Below are positions 44,108 through 52,540 of a stretch of DNA of 64,000 nucleotides, in pieces (position 1 is the first letter of the stretch; each line of letters opens with the position of its first letter). The notes beneath the pieces are model-generated. The model was given only the letters and a program-made list of their open reading frames with translations. It was not told where the DNA came from and searched no databases. Both the position numbers and the translations under genes were made by a program. Source of the DNA: Chitinophagaceae bacterium (GTDB lineage Bacteria > Bacteroidota > Bacteroidia > Chitinophagales > Chitinophagaceae); contig CANJQU010000009.1 of assembly GCA_947476485.1 (NCBI GenBank), positions 1 through 64,000 on the forward strand, written 5' to 3'.

Positions 44108-44115
44108 TATTTTTG
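44108..44115 (+). promoter_or_regulatory. -7 promoter element of the GSCFA gene
   Basis: TATTTTTG, perfect, three nt before the ATG at 44119. It could make a leaderless transcript. Confidence 0.45.
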
Positions 44116-44118
44116 GAT

Positions 44119-45093
44119 ATGCAATTCACGCTTACGCTGGATATCCCACCGTTACCGAAACCAATAACTTATACTGATAATATCCTGCTTACCGGTTCTT
44201 GCTTTACCGAGCATATAGCGGACCGACTGTATCAGAATAAATTCAGGGTATTGTCTAACCCTCACGGCATTTTGTTTAATCCGCTGAGCGTGGCCGATAG
44301 TCTTAATGGTTATATGGACGGCAGGCAGTACAGAGAGGAAGAACTGTTTTCTTTGAATGAATTATGGAATAGCTGGGATCATCATACCCGATTCTCAAAT
44401 ATTGACGCCGCAGCGGCGTTAGCTGGTATTAACGCATCGCAGGCGGATGCAAGTGAGTTTATTAAGAAAGCGGACTGGGTGATCATAACGTTAGGATCCG
44501 CTTTTCAATACTATCTTAAAGAGACTGGCACGCCTGTTGCCAATAATCACCGGGCGCCGGCGCAATGGTTTGAGAAAAAATTACTGACCACTGATGACAT
44601 AATAACCGCGCTCAGCAATACTATGAGCCGATTGTTTGACATAAATCCATTTGCACAGGTAATGCTTACTATAAGCCCTGTGCGACATATAAGAGATGGC
44701 GTGGTGGATAATAACCGTAGTAAAGCCCGACTAATAGAGGCAGTACATACACTTCGTGAACAATTCGATAAAGTGCATTACTTCCCGGCTTATGAACTGG
44801 TAATAGATGTGCTCCGCGATCACCGGTTTTATGATATAGACCTGGTGCATCCAAACTTCCCTGCTACTCAATTTGTATGGGAACACTTTGTAAGATCGTG
44901 CATGGGGCCTGTGGCACAGGAGGTGCAGCCCCAGGTACAGGAGATCATTACCGCACGTTCGCACCGGTCCCGTTTTCCGGAAACAAGCGCTCATAAAAAA
45001 TTCAAGGAAAACTATGCAGCCAAGACAAAGGCACTGATGAATAAATATCCATTCCTGGGGATGGAAGATGAGCTAACCTATTTTGAGCGATAG
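44119..45093 (+). CDS. GSCFA-domain protein
   Basis: About 324 residues. Residues ~25-35 read 'ILLTGSCFTEHIADRL', the signature that names the GSCFA family (PF08885), which has a GDSL/SGNH-like hydrolase fold. His in 'LVHPNFPATQFVWEHF' near residue 245 fits the catalytic C-terminal block. No signal peptide; the substrate is unknown, possibly acyl-ester removal. The start is the ATG at 44119, not the TTG used by the track. Confidence 0.85.
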   Translation: MQFTLTLDIPPLPKPITYTDNILLTGSCFTEHIADRLYQNKFRVLSNPHGILFNPLSVADSLNGYMDGRQYREEELFSLNELWNSWDHHTRFSNIDAAAALAGINASQADASEFIKKADWVIITLGSAFQYYLKETGTPVANNHRAPAQWFEKKLLTTDDIITALSNTMSRLFDINPFAQVMLTISPVRHIRDGVVDNNRSKARLIEAVHTLREQFDKVHYFPAYELVIDVLRDHRFYDIDLVHPNFPATQFVWEHFVRSCMGPVAQEVQPQVQEIITARSHRSRFPETSAHKKFKENYAAKTKALMNKYPFLGMEDELTYFER

Positions 45094-45141
45094 CCGGATA
45101 AATCAGCTAAACGATCAGCGCAGAAGCGTTGCATCAAATTA

Positions 45142-45528
45142 CTACTTCACATCGAACCACACCTTCTTTTTTTCATTCCATTCACCATTATAATTGATGG
45201 TGAGCTCTTCGCCTGCCTTTACATCGCGGACTGCCTGCACATACATGGTCTGGTCATCGTAGTTCATGAAGTATTCGCAGTTTGAACGGTAGGAGTGGTT
45301 GTAAATTGGTATCCACCCCAGCGCCATGCAGCACATCAATTCACCGCCAGGCTGCCACTCAAAAATATAATCGTGCAGCAGCGTCTGGTCGAGCAGCTTC
45401 CTGTCTTCACCAGTCATGACAATGACAGGGGCTGTCTCGATGACTGTGTCTGCTTTTATAGCTTTTTTTGCGAACACTCCGCGCCCTTTGTCTTTTGTTT
45501 CTCCAATTACTACCAGTTTCTCTGCCAT
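45142..45528 (-). CDS. SET-domain protein
   Basis: A 128-residue protein consisting of little more than a SET domain: 'GRGVFAKKAIKADTVIE' at the start, 'YNHSYRSNCEY' (the NH pseudoknot motif) and 'VKAGEELTINYNGEW' near the end. This is the core of protein-lysine methyltransferases, without pre- or post-SET zinc regions. Bacterial single-domain SET proteins exist in Bacteroidota and have unknown targets. It is convergent with the GSCFA gene. Confidence 0.8.
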   Translation of the reverse strand: MAEKLVVIGETKDKGRGVFAKKAIKADTVIETAPVIVMTGEDRKLLDQTLLHDYIFEWQPGGELMCCMALGWIPIYNHSYRSNCEYFMNYDDQTMYVQAVRDVKAGEELTINYNGEWNEKKKVWFDVK

Positions 45529-45620
45529 ACAATGAGTAAATCACTTAAAAATGTCATTTATTAATAAAATAGTATTTTTAGTGGTCTTTTTATATTTTTA
45601 CAACCTAAAGGTACTTGAAT

Positions 45621-46487
45621 ATGAATTTTATTAAAAAACCATTGATCCTTCTTGCTTTTTCGCTGCTGGTAATGCCTCACCATAGTTTTGCGCAATATCA
45701 GTTTAAACTCGATCCATTTTTCAGTTATTTCGGTGATCTCAAGCGCTATGAGCTTGGCTTAGGTGTTGTTATGCCTTTTGGTGAGATCAATGGAGTAACA
45801 AGGGTTACCAGCCCTTTCATTGGTGATACGACAATGACGAGAAAGCTCACTGGCCAGGGTTTTGGAATAAGTATAGGTCTTTCGGCTCCATTTAAGCGCA
45901 CGGGCCATATCAGTTGCTGGGCGATGGATGTTCAGTTGATGGCGAATATGTATAACTGGACAAGTTTGAACCAGGTCTACGGGACTGACGGTACCCTTAC
46001 AGACTCTGAAGAACCACTCAGCGGCTTTTCTTACCAGGCAGCATTACCCCTGGGAGTAGAATACAAAGTGGGCTGCGATGCTGCTGTCCTTACAAAACGG
46101 TTAGCGCTTTGCGCTACTTTTGGCGGCGGAGTTATACCACAGATGTATATGAGCAACCTGTCTACCGTGACAACTTTTGACAACCAGTTCAATTTCGGTG
46201 TAACCCCATACGCCAAAATAGAAGGTGGTTTCTTTATGGGCTGGTGCATAAAGCTGCGGTTGATGTACACTTACGGCAAAGTGAATTTATTTGATGCAAA
46301 TACAGCAATCCCAAGCGCTAATGCTTCCAACAATCCACTGCACCCAATGACCGACGGACCGTTTGGCTTCAGTACCAATTCTAATTTTATGGTGTCGCTG
46401 ATACTGATGCCGTTCTCTGGCAAATGGCCGGAAACACAATGGTACAATACGTACGATACTTATAACCAGCACGACAGGCTTAATTAA
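45621..46487 (+). CDS. Outer-membrane beta-barrel protein (family unknown)
   Basis: 288 residues from the ATG at 45621 (the track's TTG is rejected). The signal peptide ends at 'PHHSFAQYQF'. Alternating hydrophobic/polar strands ('SYFGDLKRYELGLGVVMPFG', 'GFSYQAALPLGVEYKVG', 'GGFFMGWCIKLRLMYTYG') suggest a small barrel of the outer membrane. No OmpA or porin signature is visible. Its ligand is unknown. Confidence 0.65.
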   Translation: MNFIKKPLILLAFSLLVMPHHSFAQYQFKLDPFFSYFGDLKRYELGLGVVMPFGEINGVTRVTSPFIGDTTMTRKLTGQGFGISIGLSAPFKRTGHISCWAMDVQLMANMYNWTSLNQVYGTDGTLTDSEEPLSGFSYQAALPLGVEYKVGCDAAVLTKRLALCATFGGGVIPQMYMSNLSTVTTFDNQFNFGVTPYAKIEGGFFMGWCIKLRLMYTYGKVNLFDANTAIPSANASNNPLHPMTDGPFGFSTNSNFMVSLILMPFSGKWPETQWYNTYDTYNQHDRLN

Positions 46488-46530
46488 TTTGAAAATGTGC
46501 TGATCTGGAAATTTGAAAATGCTCTGCAAT
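46488..46530 (+). repeat. Post-stop 'ATTTGAAAATGTG' motif, copy 2
   Basis: tttgaaaatgtgctgatctgg then aaatttgaaaatgctctgc, directly after the stop of the outer-membrane protein gene. The same motif follows lpdA and the TPR lipoprotein gene. Confidence 0.5.
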
Positions 46531-46605
46531 ATGCGGGGCATTTTTTGTTGCAGGAATGAACCGGGATGGCTGCGCTAAACTAAAATTCGCTGAACTCATT
46601 TCCCC

Positions 46606-46652
46606 AAAATGAAAAATGCTACCCGAAACGAGTAGCATTTTTCATTTTTTTA
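46606..46652. terminator. Bidirectional intrinsic terminator
   Basis: Perfect 17-bp inverted repeat aaaatgaaaaatgctac / gtagcatttttcatttt with a 9-nt loop, between the convergent outer-membrane protein and helicase genes. Confidence 0.85.
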
Positions 46653-46680
46653 TTACGAACCATTACCCGCAGGCAACTGA

Positions 46681-48429
46681 TCATTTGCGTTTTCCTTTGT
46701 AACCACCGCCGCCGCCGCCATCACGGCTGCCGCCACCATAAGACCTTACATCGCCGGAAAAACGAGTACCCGAGGGTTTAGGACGGCCGCTGCTGCGCGA
46801 CTCACCACCACCGCCAAAGCTACGTTGCTCCGCCTCTTCCAGGCGAACTTTACGCCCCTTGAACTTCTTGGAAGAAAGGTGCTCAATAATGTACTCGGCT
46901 GCGTCTCCCGGAACGTTGAAGAAGCTGCTCATATCACGCACTGTAAGCCGATCTATGGTGTTTGGCTCAATGTCGGTAGACTCTACGATAAACTGCCTTA
47001 ATTTCTGTTCGTTCAGCCCGTCTTTTTCCCCGAGGTTTATGAACAGGCGAACATACCTGTTGCCGCGGCTCCTGTCGGCGCCATCTTTCCTGTCATAGCC
47101 AGCGTTGAGGTCTTCGGTATGCTGGTAAATTTCTATTGTTTCCCTGAGCTGCAACCAAATAAGTTTGCGTATCAGTTCATCCTTATCAACATCTGCAAAC
47201 TGGTCGTGTATCGAATCGCGGTATAGTTTCGCAAAGTCAGCTTGTGGCTGGGCTGTTGCTATCTGTTCCATATAGAAGAACATCTTCTTACGCACTATTT
47301 CCGCTCCATCAGGTATATCGCTCTTGTGAAATTTCTGCTTAACAAGGCGCTCGATCTGGCGGATATTAGAAATCTGCTTAGGCGAAACGATAGACATACA
47401 GATACCCGATTTACCGGCACGAGCTGTACGCCCGCTACGATGCGTATATACTTCCGGATCATCGGGCAATTCGTAGTTGATAACATGGGTTATATCGTTT
47501 ACGTCTATACCACGCGCAGCTACGTCGGTAGCTACGATGCACTGTAATGCCTTGCTTTTGAAGCGCTCCATTACCTTGCTACGCATTTTCTGATCCATAT
47601 CGCCATGCAGCGGGCTGGTAGGATAGCCCATCTTCATCAGTTTTTCAGAAACTTCCTGCGCGTCCTGCTTGGTACGGGTGAATATGATTCCATAAATACC
47701 GGGTGTAAAATCCAGTAACCGGCGCAATGTCTCGAACCTGTTGTGGTGATTGGCTACATAGTACTGATGGTCAATGTTCTCGTTGGTCGTATTTGCTGCC
47801 GCTACTGAAAACTCTTTCCAGTCTTTCATAAAGCGCTTTGCGATACCACGCACTTCATTGCTCATGGTAGCCGAAAAAAGCCAGGTATGCTCACGGGAAG
47901 GCGTGTTTTTCAGGATAAGGTCTATGTCCTCGCGGAAGCCCATGTTCAGCATTTCATCCGCCTCATCGAGTACCACGTACTGCAGGTGCTCCAGCGATAT
48001 AGCCTTACGCTCAAGAAGATCGATAAGACGACCGGGAGTAGCGACAATCACCTGTGGGTGCGCCTTCACTTCACGGATCTGGCCACTTATGGGCACACCG
48101 CCGTATACAGCACACACGCGCAAGCCGCGCATATGGGTGCCATACTTTGACATTTCTTCCTGTATCTGCATACAGAGCTCACGTGTGGGGCTTAGCACCA
48201 GACACTGAACATGTTTTACCGATACATCCACATGGTGAAGTAACGGAAGACCATAGGCGGCCGTTTTCCCGGTGCCGGTCTGTGCAAGCCCTATTATATC
48301 TATAGGCTCAGCTAAAAGTTGAGGTATTACTTTGTGTTGAATAGGAGTAGGTGTCTCAAAGCCAAGGTCAGAAATAGCCCGCGTCAATTCTTCCCGCATT
48401 GGGAAGGATGAAAAAGAATTCATTAACAT
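46681..48429 (-). CDS. DEAD-box RNA helicase with DbpA-like RNA-binding domain
   Basis: 582 residues. The helicase core carries 'ETPTPIQ', Walker A 'AQTGTGKTAAYG', 'PTRELC', 'LDEADEM', 'SATMS' and 'HRSGRTARAGKSG'. After ~residue 470 a DbpA-type RNA-binding fold ('RYVRLFINLGEKDGLN...KFKGRKVRLEEAE') is followed by a Gly/Ser/Arg-rich tail. This is the CsdA/DeaD type involved in ribosome assembly and cold adaptation. A second Met two codons downstream (48423) is an equally likely start. The leader has a small TTGCC-AATAA-GGCAA hairpin. Confidence 0.93.
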   Translation of the reverse strand: MLMNSFSSFPMREELTRAISDLGFETPTPIQHKVIPQLLAEPIDIIGLAQTGTGKTAAYGLPLLHHVDVSVKHVQCLVLSPTRELCMQIQEEMSKYGTHMRGLRVCAVYGGVPISGQIREVKAHPQVIVATPGRLIDLLERKAISLEHLQYVVLDEADEMLNMGFREDIDLILKNTPSREHTWLFSATMSNEVRGIAKRFMKDWKEFSVAAANTTNENIDHQYYVANHHNRFETLRRLLDFTPGIYGIIFTRTKQDAQEVSEKLMKMGYPTSPLHGDMDQKMRSKVMERFKSKALQCIVATDVAARGIDVNDITHVINYELPDDPEVYTHRSGRTARAGKSGICMSIVSPKQISNIRQIERLVKQKFHKSDIPDGAEIVRKKMFFYMEQIATAQPQADFAKLYRDSIHDQFADVDKDELIRKLIWLQLRETIEIYQHTEDLNAGYDRKDGADRSRGNRYVRLFINLGEKDGLNEQKLRQFIVESTDIEPNTIDRLTVRDMSSFFNVPGDAAEYIIEHLSSKKFKGRKVRLEEAEQRSFGGGGESRSSGRPKPSGTRFSGDVRSYGGGSRDGGGGGGYKGKRK

Positions 48430-48478
48430 TAAAAAGAACTTTTATTAAATATGCCTTGCCTTATTGGCAAAGCGGCGG

Positions 48479-48486
48479 CAAAGGTA
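48479..48486 (-). promoter_or_regulatory. -7 promoter element of the RNA helicase gene
   Basis: Minus-strand TACCTTTG, perfect, about 50 nt upstream of the start. The leader it implies contains a small inverted repeat, ttgccaataaggcaa. Confidence 0.5.
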
Positions 48487-48639
48487 GGGGAATTAAATGA
48501 TAAAAAGTGTTAAGTTATTAATGCCCCCCGTCTTTGGTCATTCAGCTCATAAGCCAGGGTGATTTTAAAATACAAAGTAGAATAAATCCACAAACGAAGT
48601 TATAAAAATGAAGATGTAACCATATCATTCGTATTTTGC

Positions 48640-49512
48640 GTGAAAACCGACTATTTGAATCGAATTTTACTCTTATTAGCCTTATTGTTTTCAACAGCGC
48701 TAAATGCACAGGAGCACCACGAAGCGGGCATAATGGGCGGCGTTGCTAATTATTACGGCGACCTCCGGCCTACCCTGCTGCCATCTTCGGGATACAAACC
48801 GGTAATGGGACTGCTTTATAAATTCTTTATGAGTCCACATATTGGGCTCAGGTGCGGCGTTTCCTACAACACACTGACCGCTAATGACAATAAGAGCAAT
48901 ATAGCCGCAGACCAGGCACGCAACCTCAGCTTTTCTACGTCACTCTATGAACTGCATGGCGGGCTGGAGATAAATTTTGTGCCGATCGAAATAAAAAAGA
49001 AGAAGGTGTCGCCATATATCTTCGGTGGAGTATCGGTGTTTTATTTTAATCCCTACGCATTAGACAACGGCGGGAATAAGGTATTCCTTAAGCCACTGAG
49101 CACTGAAGGCCAGGGCCTCGCAATGTACCCCGACCGGAAGCAATATAGTCTGGTAAATATGTCTTTCCCTTTCGGAGGCGGTCTCAAATTCTTTATGGGA
49201 CGGCGAATGATGCTTTGCGCCGAGGTAGGGTATCGGTATACCAATACAGACTACCTCGACGATGTAAGCAAATCATATGTGGACTTAAATGTGCTCCAGG
49301 CTGAAAAAAGCCCGCTCTCAAAACAAATGTCTTACCGCGGCAATACTGTAAGTGGATGGAACGGGACTTATCCGGCTTATGGAACGCCGCGCGGCGATAA
49401 CCAGGCTAACGACTGGTATTGGTATAGCAATGTTACATTAACCGTATTTTTCCGCTCTTTTAGTTATGCGGCAGACTATATAAAGACAAAATGCCCCAGG
49501 GTATTCAGGTAA
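48640..49512 (+). CDS. DUF6089 outer-membrane barrel protein
   Basis: 290 residues with GTG as the only in-frame start close to the signal peptide ('RILLLLALLFSTALNAQ'). 'GIMGGVANYYGDL' after the cleavage site is the DUF6089 signature; the rest shows alternating barrel strands and ends with an aromatic-rich strand ('WYWYSNVTLTVFFRSF'). Probably a small outer-membrane barrel of unknown role, common in Bacteroidota. It is convergent with the lipoprotein at 49516, only 3 nt apart. Confidence 0.75.
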   Translation: MKTDYLNRILLLLALLFSTALNAQEHHEAGIMGGVANYYGDLRPTLLPSSGYKPVMGLLYKFFMSPHIGLRCGVSYNTLTANDNKSNIAADQARNLSFSTSLYELHGGLEINFVPIEIKKKKVSPYIFGGVSVFYFNPYALDNGGNKVFLKPLSTEGQGLAMYPDRKQYSLVNMSFPFGGGLKFFMGRRMMLCAEVGYRYTNTDYLDDVSKSYVDLNVLQAEKSPLSKQMSYRGNTVSGWNGTYPAYGTPRGDNQANDWYWYSNVTLTVFFRSFSYAADYIKTKCPRVFR

Positions 49513-49515
49513 CGG

Positions 49516-50061
49516 TTAACGTTCCTTCGTTTTGATCACCCCGTTTTTCTCTTTGACTTTTACATCTTCGTCTTTATACTTGGTTTTGGTTCCGTCTGCG
49601 CTTTCCTTGTATTTCACCTTCCCGGTATGCGATTCATCCGTAGCCTGGCCGGCAGTGTTATCTGGTGCCAAGGTTCCGATCTTTTCTGTATCGATGCTCA
49701 TCTCCCCGTTATCTGCATGTATCACCAACCTATTGACCACGGAACCTGTTACTCCGTAGATCGTATCGTGGGTGGTGGGTTCCACGAACAGATACATAGG
49801 CTCATCCGTTTCACTATTCACGATAGTGCCACGTATTGTGTCGATCCGTACGCTGATCTCCTGCCGCGTTTTAAGATCCATGTATTTTTCAGTCGGCTTC
49901 GGAATAAAGCTACCTGCATATTTGTGATGCACAGTAGTAGTTGTCGTTGTCGTGGTGACGGTCGAATCGGCCGGATTGCCGGCACCATTGCCGGTACCGT
50001 TGCATGCTGCAAGGCCAGTTAAGATCAAAAAGCCTCCTAAGTAAAGATGTTGTGTTCTCAT
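49516..50061 (-). CDS. Lipoprotein with Thr-rich linker
   Basis: 181 residues from 50061 (the track start adds 18 residues ahead of the signal peptide). The lipobox is 'GLAACNGT', followed by Gly/Asn and then a run of eight Thr, a typical flexible linker. The middle reads 'GTIVNSETDEPMYLFVEPTTHDTIYG', and the C-terminus is Lys/Glu-rich ('KVKYKESADGTKTKYKDEDVKVKEKNG'). I recognise no family. Probably anchored in the inner or outer membrane and facing the periplasm. Confidence 0.6.
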   Translation of the reverse strand: MRTQHLYLGGFLILTGLAACNGTGNGAGNPADSTVTTTTTTTTVHHKYAGSFIPKPTEKYMDLKTRQEISVRIDTIRGTIVNSETDEPMYLFVEPTTHDTIYGVTGSVVNRLVIHADNGEMSIDTEKIGTLAPDNTAGQATDESHTGKVKYKESADGTKTKYKDEDVKVKEKNGVIKTKER

Positions 50062-50168
50062 TTTTAAAGTTTGTTTTAACAGTATGCTATAATAATCGCG
50101 CCAAGTGCCTCCCATTCGAATGACTATCTGAAAATGTCATTTAAGAATTGGCTACGGACTACCGCACA

Positions 50169-50420
50169 TTACTCCTTGATCACAACATCCAGCTTTTTGC
50201 CAAATGGCGTAAGCTCAATAAATTTTTCTTCCATTGAGTACTTCACCAATCCAAAATCCTGCAACAAGTCGAGGTACAGTTGTATTTGCTTTAACGGCAC
50301 ATTGGCATCTGTTGCTACCTTACTGAAGCAATCTTCATGTGAGAAAGATGTGCTGTCTCCGCAATGATGTTTTATGATGGAGAGTACTTTTTTGAAGTTT
50401 TCTGCGTTCTTGCCTAACAT
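50169..50420 (-). CDS. Small protein with possible winged-helix fold
   Basis: An 83-residue protein ('NAENFKKVLSIIKHHCGDS...YLDLLQDFGLVKYSMEEKFIELTPFGKKLDV'). The helix-turn-helix-wing outline, ending in a short beta wing with 'FIELTPFGKKL', resembles small winged-helix domains that bind DNA or proteins. No family name can be given with confidence. Its target is unknown. Confidence 0.45.
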   Translation of the reverse strand: MLGKNAENFKKVLSIIKHHCGDSTSFSHEDCFSKVATDANVPLKQIQLYLDLLQDFGLVKYSMEEKFIELTPFGKKLDVVIKE

Positions 50421-50535
50421 ACAATCAGCACAGAAAAAATCATTCCACTATCATTACTTAGCCGTTGGTGCAACCGTGCCGTATGCCCAAGCCTCTTTGA
50501 AAATAGCGTTAAACGCAGTACTTTGGAAGTAACAA

Positions 50536-51207
50536 ATGAAAAGGTTAATTATTCTATTGGCGTTTTATTCATATACCGCGAGTGTTTACGCACAGGCAGA
50601 CAGCGTGCACGTGTGGAACAAATGGTGCAGCAGCAAGGATTCCATGTTATTGTTTACCGCTGCAAACAATAATATCCAGGTTTATAGCCGAACGTTGAAA
50701 CCATCAGAAATACTACTAAAACCCGTGGACAAGACATTGCGAATCGGCAAACCGGAAGCTAAGGGCGACACAATATCTGTGCTGGCTATGCCCTATCCTT
50801 CGCGGAACAAACCGATGCGGCTGGCTGTGCTGAACAGCAAAACGAAAAAACTAATCAGGAACGTGGACTTTTATTGCGATGAGGTGCCGCCACCCGTGGC
50901 CAGGGTGGGCAACATACAAACTGCCGAGGCCCTGAGAAAAGATATATTGTTGCAGAACAGCCTGAAGGTAGCTTTCCCAAAATCGCTGTACAACTATCCG
51001 TATACTATAAAGCAATACATTTTTAAGATACATACTCCCAAAGGCGGAGCAACGATCCCTGTGAATGGCTTCTACCTGACAAGAGATATACTGACGCAAA
51101 TAAAAGATGCACCCGAAGGGACTATAATGGAATTTTCTGAAATCAAGGCCACATGCCCGGAATGTGCAACCAGGGACCTGGGGAATATAAAGTTGAAAAT
51201 AAAATAA
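50536..51207 (+). CDS. Periplasmic GldM C-terminal-like protein (orphan)
   Basis: 223 residues, signal peptide ending near 'YTASVYAQ'. The first domain ('LLFTAANNNIQVYSRTLKP...') matches the pattern of GldM domain D3 ('VLYVGVDNPI' type), and the second, joined by 'VDFYCDEVPPPVARVGN', ends 'GTIMEFSEIKATCPECATRDLGNIKLKIK' like GldM D4. GldM is the T9SS periplasmic rotor shaft; the membrane helices and D1-D2 are absent here. No other gld genes are near. It may bind T9SS-related partners or be a paralogue with another use. Confidence 0.6.
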   Translation: MKRLIILLAFYSYTASVYAQADSVHVWNKWCSSKDSMLLFTAANNNIQVYSRTLKPSEILLKPVDKTLRIGKPEAKGDTISVLAMPYPSRNKPMRLAVLNSKTKKLIRNVDFYCDEVPPPVARVGNIQTAEALRKDILLQNSLKVAFPKSLYNYPYTIKQYIFKIHTPKGGATIPVNGFYLTRDILTQIKDAPEGTIMEFSEIKATCPECATRDLGNIKLKIK

Positions 51208-51305
51208 AACGCGCCAACCGTGTGCGTGTGTGTGTTTACTGAAAAGAAATTACAAAGCTCAAAAAAACCGCCGGTAAATCGAATCTTTAGGGGTTGTGTT
51301 GAGAT

Positions 51306-52268
51306 TTAGTATTTCCTGTCAATTACATAGTTCACGAGTTCCTCCATGGCCCTGCGGGCTGCAGTGTCGGGATATTGCTGCAGGATATCTAATGCCTCTT
51401 GCTTGTATTGCTGCATTTTTTGCTGCGCATATGCTATACCGCCAGACTGCTGCACGTAGCTGATAACCTCATTGACCTTCTTCTTTTCGTTACTGTTGTT
51501 TTTCACGGTGTAGATGAGCCTCCGTTTCGTAGCTGCATCTGCCTGTTGCAGCGCATATATAAGCGGGAGCGTCATCTTTTTTTCTTTGATGTCTATACCT
51601 GTTGGCTTGCCTATGTTGTCCTGTCCATAATCGAAAAGGTCATCTTTTATCTGGAACGCGATGCCAACCTTTTCACCAAACAGACGGAATCTTTCGGATA
51701 CCGACTCCTCGGATGTAGTGGAATATGCACCTGCCGCACAGGCCGCGGCAAGCAATGAAGCGGTTTTTGCGCGGATAATATCAAAGTAGATACTTTCGTC
51801 AATATCCAGCTTTCGGGCCTTTTCCATCTGAAGCAGTTCACCTTCGCTCATTTCCTTTACCGCCCGGGACGTGATCTGTAATATTTTAAAGTCGCCATTG
51901 TCGACAGATAACAGCAGGCCTTTTGATAAGAGATAGTCGCCTACAAGCACCGCTATCTTATTCTTCCACAGGGCGTTGATAGAAAAGAAATTTCTCCGCT
52001 TCATAGAATCATCTACGACATCATCGTGCACCAGCGTAGCAGTATGCAGAAGCTCAATAAGAGCCGCAGCCCTGTAAGTGGCATCGTTGATCGAACCGGC
52101 TATCGTTGCTGATAGAAATACAAACATCGGGCGCATCTGTTTCCCTTTGCGCCTGATAATAAACCGCATGATACGATCAAGCAACGGATTGGTGCTTTTG
52201 ACACTTTCCGTAAACTTCTTTTCAAACAGTGACAGCTCTGTGCCGATTACTTTATTTACGAGCTCCAT
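51306..52268 (-). CDS. Polyprenyl diphosphate synthase (trans, IspB-like)
   Basis: A 320-residue chain-elongating prenyltransferase that makes long isoprenoids for quinones. The first Asp-rich motif is 'LVHDDVVDDSMKRR' and the second 'AFQIKDDLFDYGQ'. The small residues ahead of the first motif fit a long-chain product, but chain length (e.g. C35 for menaquinone-7) cannot be read. Full length and alone on its strand. Confidence 0.88.
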   Translation of the reverse strand: MELVNKVIGTELSLFEKKFTESVKSTNPLLDRIMRFIIRRKGKQMRPMFVFLSATIAGSINDATYRAAALIELLHTATLVHDDVVDDSMKRRNFFSINALWKNKIAVLVGDYLLSKGLLLSVDNGDFKILQITSRAVKEMSEGELLQMEKARKLDIDESIYFDIIRAKTASLLAAACAAGAYSTTSEESVSERFRLFGEKVGIAFQIKDDLFDYGQDNIGKPTGIDIKEKKMTLPLIYALQQADAATKRRLIYTVKNNSNEKKKVNEVISYVQQSGGIAYAQQKMQQYKQEALDILQQYPDTAARRAMEELVNYVIDRKY

Positions 52269-52463
52269 TTTAAGTTAAAAGATCAAAAAAACCGCAGCCA
52301 CCAGAGCAGGATCACAAACAAAAACACACTGATGCACCTTAAAGTGTTGTGGCATATTTCTTTGTAAAAGTCGAAATAAGAATCTTATCTGCCGCAATTT
52401 TTTTCAGGGCACCAGGAATACGCACAATAAAATGCCAAAATAGGGGTTTATTTCATATTACGG

Positions 52464-52495
52464 TTTGTTTTTTGACTATCACCGTTATACCTTTG
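52464..52495 (+). promoter_or_regulatory. Promoter of the OmpA-family gene
   Basis: TTTG (52464-52467), a 20-nt spacer and a perfect TACCTTTG (52488-52495), 45 nt before the ATG. It is one of the best full promoters in the window. Confidence 0.7.
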
Positions 52496-52540
52496 CTCGT
52501 GTATTTATAGTTAGAAAAATACAATATTAACATACCGTTT

